From Alphaproteobacteria bacterium (GTDB lineage Bacteria > Pseudomonadota > Alphaproteobacteria > ATCC43930 > CGMCC-115725), in contig JASHRZ010000239.1 in the NCBI GenBank assembly GCA_030037055.1, forward strand, positions 1-8,393: 8,393 bases of DNA, given 5' to 3'. Below are positions 6,684-8,393 of the stretch, in pieces. Both the position numbers and the translations under genes were made by a program. Numbering within the stretch: position 1 is the first letter of the stretch; the number at the start of each line of letters is the position of its first letter. Under the pieces are notes generated by a model. That model did no database searches. It was not told the DNA's origin and worked only from the letters and a program-made list of their open reading frames with translations.

Positions 6684-6835
6684 GGGCGGTTTAGGTGCGC
6701 CGCCCGCGGCCTAATGTCAATGCCCCGGCATTTTGAGGTTCATTTGCCCTCGTCCGATGTCAACTTATAGGTTCTTGATGTCCAAATACCTCAATTGCTA
6801 GATGGGTCACGGATGCTGCTAGAATCCGGCATTGC
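6684..6835 (-). promoter_or_regulatory. AT-richer leader/promoter region upstream of hprK
   Basis: This stretch is visibly less GC-rich than its surroundings. On the minus strand TATAAG (6764-6769, 5 of 6 to the -10 consensus) lies 19 bp after TTGAGG (6789-6794, 4 of 6), which would give a leader of about 75 nt. The heptamer TTGACAT occurs twice in the same sense (6757-6763 and 6714-6720), with a near copy having one extra base at 6778-6785. Since chvG no longer abuts hprK, the operon needs a promoter about here. The exact hexamers are uncertain. Confidence 0.35.
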
Positions 6836-6975
6836 ACTGCAACGCCGCGCGGCGGACCGGCAGCGCCGCCGAGGTCGAATTCGGCAACCTAGCGGCGGGA
6901 AAGGCCGTCGCCCCGGCGATGCAGGGGCTCGGCGCCGGACGGTGACCGATCAAGGTACGCAGAACCAGTGCCTCA

Positions 6976-7003
6976 CCGCGATTGCCGCCTATGCGGGGAT
7001 GAC
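6976..7003. repeat. REP-like sequence (degenerate)
   Basis: The segment contains ATTGCCGCCTATGCGGGGAT followed by GACC, which resembles the dispersed proteobacterial REP-type sequence with core ATTCCCGCnTnnGCGGGGATGAC. One frame reads AAYAGMTG, the peptide such repeats commonly give when translated. CCGC-CTAT-GCGG (6985-6996) can form a short hairpin. It is a single degenerate copy; family membership rests on recalled pattern and not on a comparison with the rest of the genome. Confidence 0.4.
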
Positions 7004-7018
7004 CGGGGCCGAGAAGGT

Positions 7019-7234
7019 GGATGCGGCGCCAGCGGGTCCGCGCGCCGCTCGTTCCCGACCGCTGCGTGCTGCCGCCACTGAACGAGGCCCAGGCGAGGAC
7101 GGCGCTCGCGGCGCAGGGCTTTCGCGACGTCCGGCGCCTCGCGCCTGTTGGCGGCCACTGGGAGAGCAAGGCCGCAACGGAAACCAGCCCCGTCGCGGTC
7201 CGCGTCTTGGGCGGCAGTCGGATGCGGCGCCAGC
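7019..7234. repeat. 15-bp direct repeat bracketing a coding-like fragment
   Basis: GGATGCGGCGCCAGC occurs exactly at 7019-7033 and again at 7220-7234. The copies are 201 bp apart in the same orientation. The flanking bases differ on both sides, so the repeat is exactly 15 bp. Between the copies lies the decayed coding fragment described separately. The pair may mark a past recombination, duplication or insertion event. Each copy contains the palindromic core GGCGCC. Confidence 0.6.
7066..7215 (+). pseudogene. Fragment resembling a small secreted PepSY-like domain
   Basis: One plus-strand frame reads LNEAQARTALAAQGFRDVRR and then, after five residues, GHWESKAATETSPVAVRV. The pattern EAQAR...L...GF-D-V...G-W-KA...PVAV-V resembles the compact PepSY-like or DUF-type domains of small periplasmic proteins. 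The surrounding frame does not look like protein: it opens with an Arg-rich stretch, has no signal peptide or ribosome site, and ends in low-similarity sequence derived from the direct repeat. I read it as a remnant without a functional start. A real short gene with frameshift errors is the alternative. Assignment is tentative. Confidence 0.3.
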
Positions 7235-7372
7235 CGCTGCCCGCCGGTTGGGGTAGCTGCCGCATGCCGGCTTATGCGACATCGGCCGACCTGCGGAACT
7301 CTGAGGCGCGCTGTCCACTTCCATGCAACCGTCGAGATGGTGCACATTAGTCGGGTGAACTCCAGGTCGACA

Positions 7373-7378
7373 GGAGGC
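7373..7378 (+). promoter_or_regulatory. Strong ribosome binding site of the small lipoprotein gene
   Basis: AGGAGG lies just upstream of the ATG at 7383, with four bases between. It is a perfect match to the anti-Shine-Dalgarno core and fixes the start. It is the strongest such site in the window together with that of ahcY, arguing that this small gene is translated. Confidence 0.7.
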
Positions 7379-7382
7379 ACAG

Positions 7383-7658
7383 ATGCCAACGCGCTTTGCC
7401 CTCGTGATTCTATCAGCCACCGCCCTCGCCGGGATCGCAGGATGCGTCTCGCGGGAGGAACTGCGGCACCAAGACGAGGCGGTTTGCTCGCGCTCCGGTT
7501 TGCAGGCGGGCACGCCGGATTTTGAGAGCTGTCTGCAACGGGAGGAGCACGCCCCGCACTTCGCCTATGATAGCTTTGGACCGACCGAGGGTCCGGCCGA
7601 TCCCGGCTGGTATTTCGGGCCAGGCTGGCCTCCGCGGATGACTTACGACGTGTGGTAG
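7383..7658 (+). CDS. Small secreted lipoprotein of unknown function
   Basis: The product has 91 residues. It begins with a basic residue (Arg4), a hydrophobic core and a lipobox LAGIAGC with Cys21 as the lipidation site, so it should be a membrane-anchored lipoprotein. The mature part shows the spacing D31-x3-C35-x3-G39-x3-G43-T-P-x-F-x2-C50. This resembles a pattern in many small alphaproteobacterial lipoproteins (D..C...G..PGT..F..C). Cys35 and Cys50 may form a disulfide. The C-terminal third is rich in Gly, Pro and aromatic residues (GWYFGPGWPP, then YDVW at the end). I do not recognise a named family. It runs opposite to every other gene here, is convergent with chvG at a 39-bp gap, and has a very good ribosome site. 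Its function cannot be inferred from context. Confidence 0.75.
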   Translation: MPTRFALVILSATALAGIAGCVSREELRHQDEAVCSRSGLQAGTPDFESCLQREEHAPHFAYDSFGPTEGPADPGWYFGPGWPPRMTYDVW

Positions 7659-7663
7659 GCGCG

Positions 7664-7683
7664 GCGGCTTTGCCGAAAGCCGC
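7664..7683. terminator. Hairpin between the convergent lipoprotein and chvG genes
   Basis: GCGGCTTT (7664-7671), a 4-nt loop GCCG, then AAAGCCGC (7676-7683) give a perfect 8-bp stem, centred between the two stop codons. Because it is symmetric it can form in transcripts from both strands. Neither side has a U-tract after the stem, so it is not a textbook intrinsic terminator. It may still act with Rho or as a 3'-end stabiliser. Confidence 0.5.
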
Positions 7684-7697
7684 TCCGGACGAGACAG

Positions 7698-8393
7698 TCA
7701 TCCCACCGGCAGGCGCACGATGAAGCGGGCGCCGACGACTTTGCCGTCGGCGTCGCGGCGATTCTCGGCGCGGATCGTGCCGCGATGCGCCTCCACGATC
7801 TGCTTGGAGATGGAAAGGCCGAGGCCGGAATGGGTGCCGAACTTCTCGCCGGCCGGGCGCTCGCTGTAGAAGCGCTCGAAGATGGCCTCGAGCTTGCCCT
7901 CGGGAATGCCGGGCCCCTCATCCTCGATGGTGACGACCACCCACTCGCCCTGGCGCAGCGCGGCGATGTGGAGCGCGGCGCCGGGCGGGCTGAAGGAGAG
8001 GGCGTTGGCGATGAGGTTGCGGAACACCTGCACCAGCCTGCCCTCGATGCCGGGCACGGCGAGATCGCCGGCCGGCGTGCCGGCCGGTCCCGGCAGCGAC
8101 AGCTCCAGGCGCGGCGCCCGCTCGCCCGCCGACGACTGATAAATGTCGACCAGCGTCTCAAGCATGCGGCCGATCAGCACCGGCTCGAGCTCGACACGGG
8201 AAAGCTCGGCATCGAGCCGCGAGGCGTCGGAAATGTCGGTGATGAGCCGGTCGAGACGCTGCACGTCCTCGAGCACGACGGCGAGCAGCTTGCGCTGCTT
8301 TTGTGGATCGTCGACGCGCGCGGCGGTCTCGACCGCGCTCCGCAGCGAGGTCAGCGGATTCTTGATCTCATGCGCGACATCGGCGGCGAAATG
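7698..8393 (-). CDS. chvG: ChvG/ExoS-type sensor histidine kinase (C-terminal part, 5' end cut by window)
   Basis: The frame is open to the right edge and encodes the last 231 residues of a histidine kinase. The visible part starts at HFAADVAHEIKNPLTSLRSA, with the phosphoacceptor His at fragment residue 8 (bases 8370-8372). It contains the N-box NLIANALSFSPP (about 128-137), the G1 box EDEGPGIP (about 157-164), the F-box FERFYSERP and the G2 box GLGLSISKQIVEAHRG. The phrase FAADVAHEIKNPLTSLRSAVET together with NALSFSPP is characteristic of the alphaproteobacterial ChvG/ExoS family, whose partner regulator ChvI is expected beyond the right edge. ChvG controls envelope, exopolysaccharide and acid-stress genes in rhizobia and Agrobacterium. 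The sensor and membrane segments are outside the window. All catalytic motifs look intact. Its usual direct neighbour hprK lies downstream but about 1 kb away. Confidence 0.93.
   Translation of the reverse strand, partial: HFAADVAHEIKNPLTSLRSAVETAARVDDPQKQRKLLAVVLEDVQRLDRLITDISDASRLDAELSRVELEPVLIGRMLETLVDIYQSSAGERAPRLELSLPGPAGTPAGDLAVPGIEGRLVQVFRNLIANALSFSPPGAALHIAALRQGEWVVVTIEDEGPGIPEGKLEAIFERFYSERPAGEKFGTHSGLGLSISKQIVEAHRGTIRAENRRDADGKVVGARFIVRLPVG

Noticed and set aside
5278..6714. Plus-strand open frame of 478 codons opposite rapZ and hprK
   Set aside because: Antisense shadow crossing two real genes, with no ribosome site or motifs.
6795..7256. Plus-strand open frame of 153 codons in the intergenic segment
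   Set aside because: It starts at a TTG without a ribosome site, is Arg-rich, and its only familiar peptide (AAYAGMTG) comes from the REP-like repeat.
6973..7701. Minus-strand open frame of 242 codons linking chvG to the intergenic segment
   Set aside because: It is antisense to the lipoprotein gene, which has a lipobox and strong ribosome site; its translation has no recognisable domain.

Overview
The window reads as chromosomal DNA from a GC-rich alphaproteobacterium. The evidence is the gene order chvG - hprK - rapZ - EIIA(Man type) - HPr - enzyme I - ahcY - PAS sensor kinase, all on the minus strand. This order, together with the short HprK without an N-terminal domain, is characteristic of Alphaproteobacteria. 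Enzyme I lying inside the cluster and the sequence style of the PAS kinase lean towards Rhodospirillales or relatives. That placement is inference from the sequence alone.

Layout in transcription order (right to left): 8393-7698 is the C-terminal catalytic half of a ChvG/ExoS-type membrane sensor kinase, cut by the window edge. Positions 7383-7658 carry a small lipoprotein gene on the plus strand, convergent with chvG. Positions 6684-7382 contain no convincing intact gene. They hold a REP-like sequence, a decayed coding fragment bracketed by a 15-bp direct repeat, and an AT-richer promoter-like stretch next to hprK. Positions 6683-2789 are a tight operon of HPr kinase, RapZ, EIIA, HPr and enzyme I. 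The first three junctions are 4-bp ATGA overlaps and the last is an 11-bp overlap. Positions 2620-2788 hold a heptad-phased inverted repeat and a plausible ahcY promoter. Positions 2619-1324 encode S-adenosylhomocysteine hydrolase. Positions 1235-1 encode the N-terminal 411 residues of a multi-PAS membrane sensor kinase, positionally equivalent to rhizobial divL, cut by the left edge.

How the genes work together (inference from known families): enzyme I takes phosphate from PEP and passes it to HPr His30, then to EIIA His9. No EIIB or EIIC permease is present, so this looks like a regulatory phosphorelay rather than a sugar transporter. HprK can phosphorylate HPr on Ser61 and so link the relay to energy state. 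In other bacteria the neighbouring ChvG kinase controls envelope and acid-stress responses, and RapZ is a nucleotide/RNA-binding regulator. AhcY clears S-adenosylhomocysteine, and the PAS kinase probably acts in cell-cycle or developmental signalling.

The main departures from an ordinary version of this locus are four. An accessory repeat-containing segment with an oppositely oriented lipoprotein separates chvG from hprK. Four plus four heptads form a mirrored repeat between enzyme I and ahcY. RapZ has arginine instead of the Walker A lysine. AhcY is of the short type. I saw no clearly new multi-gene system.
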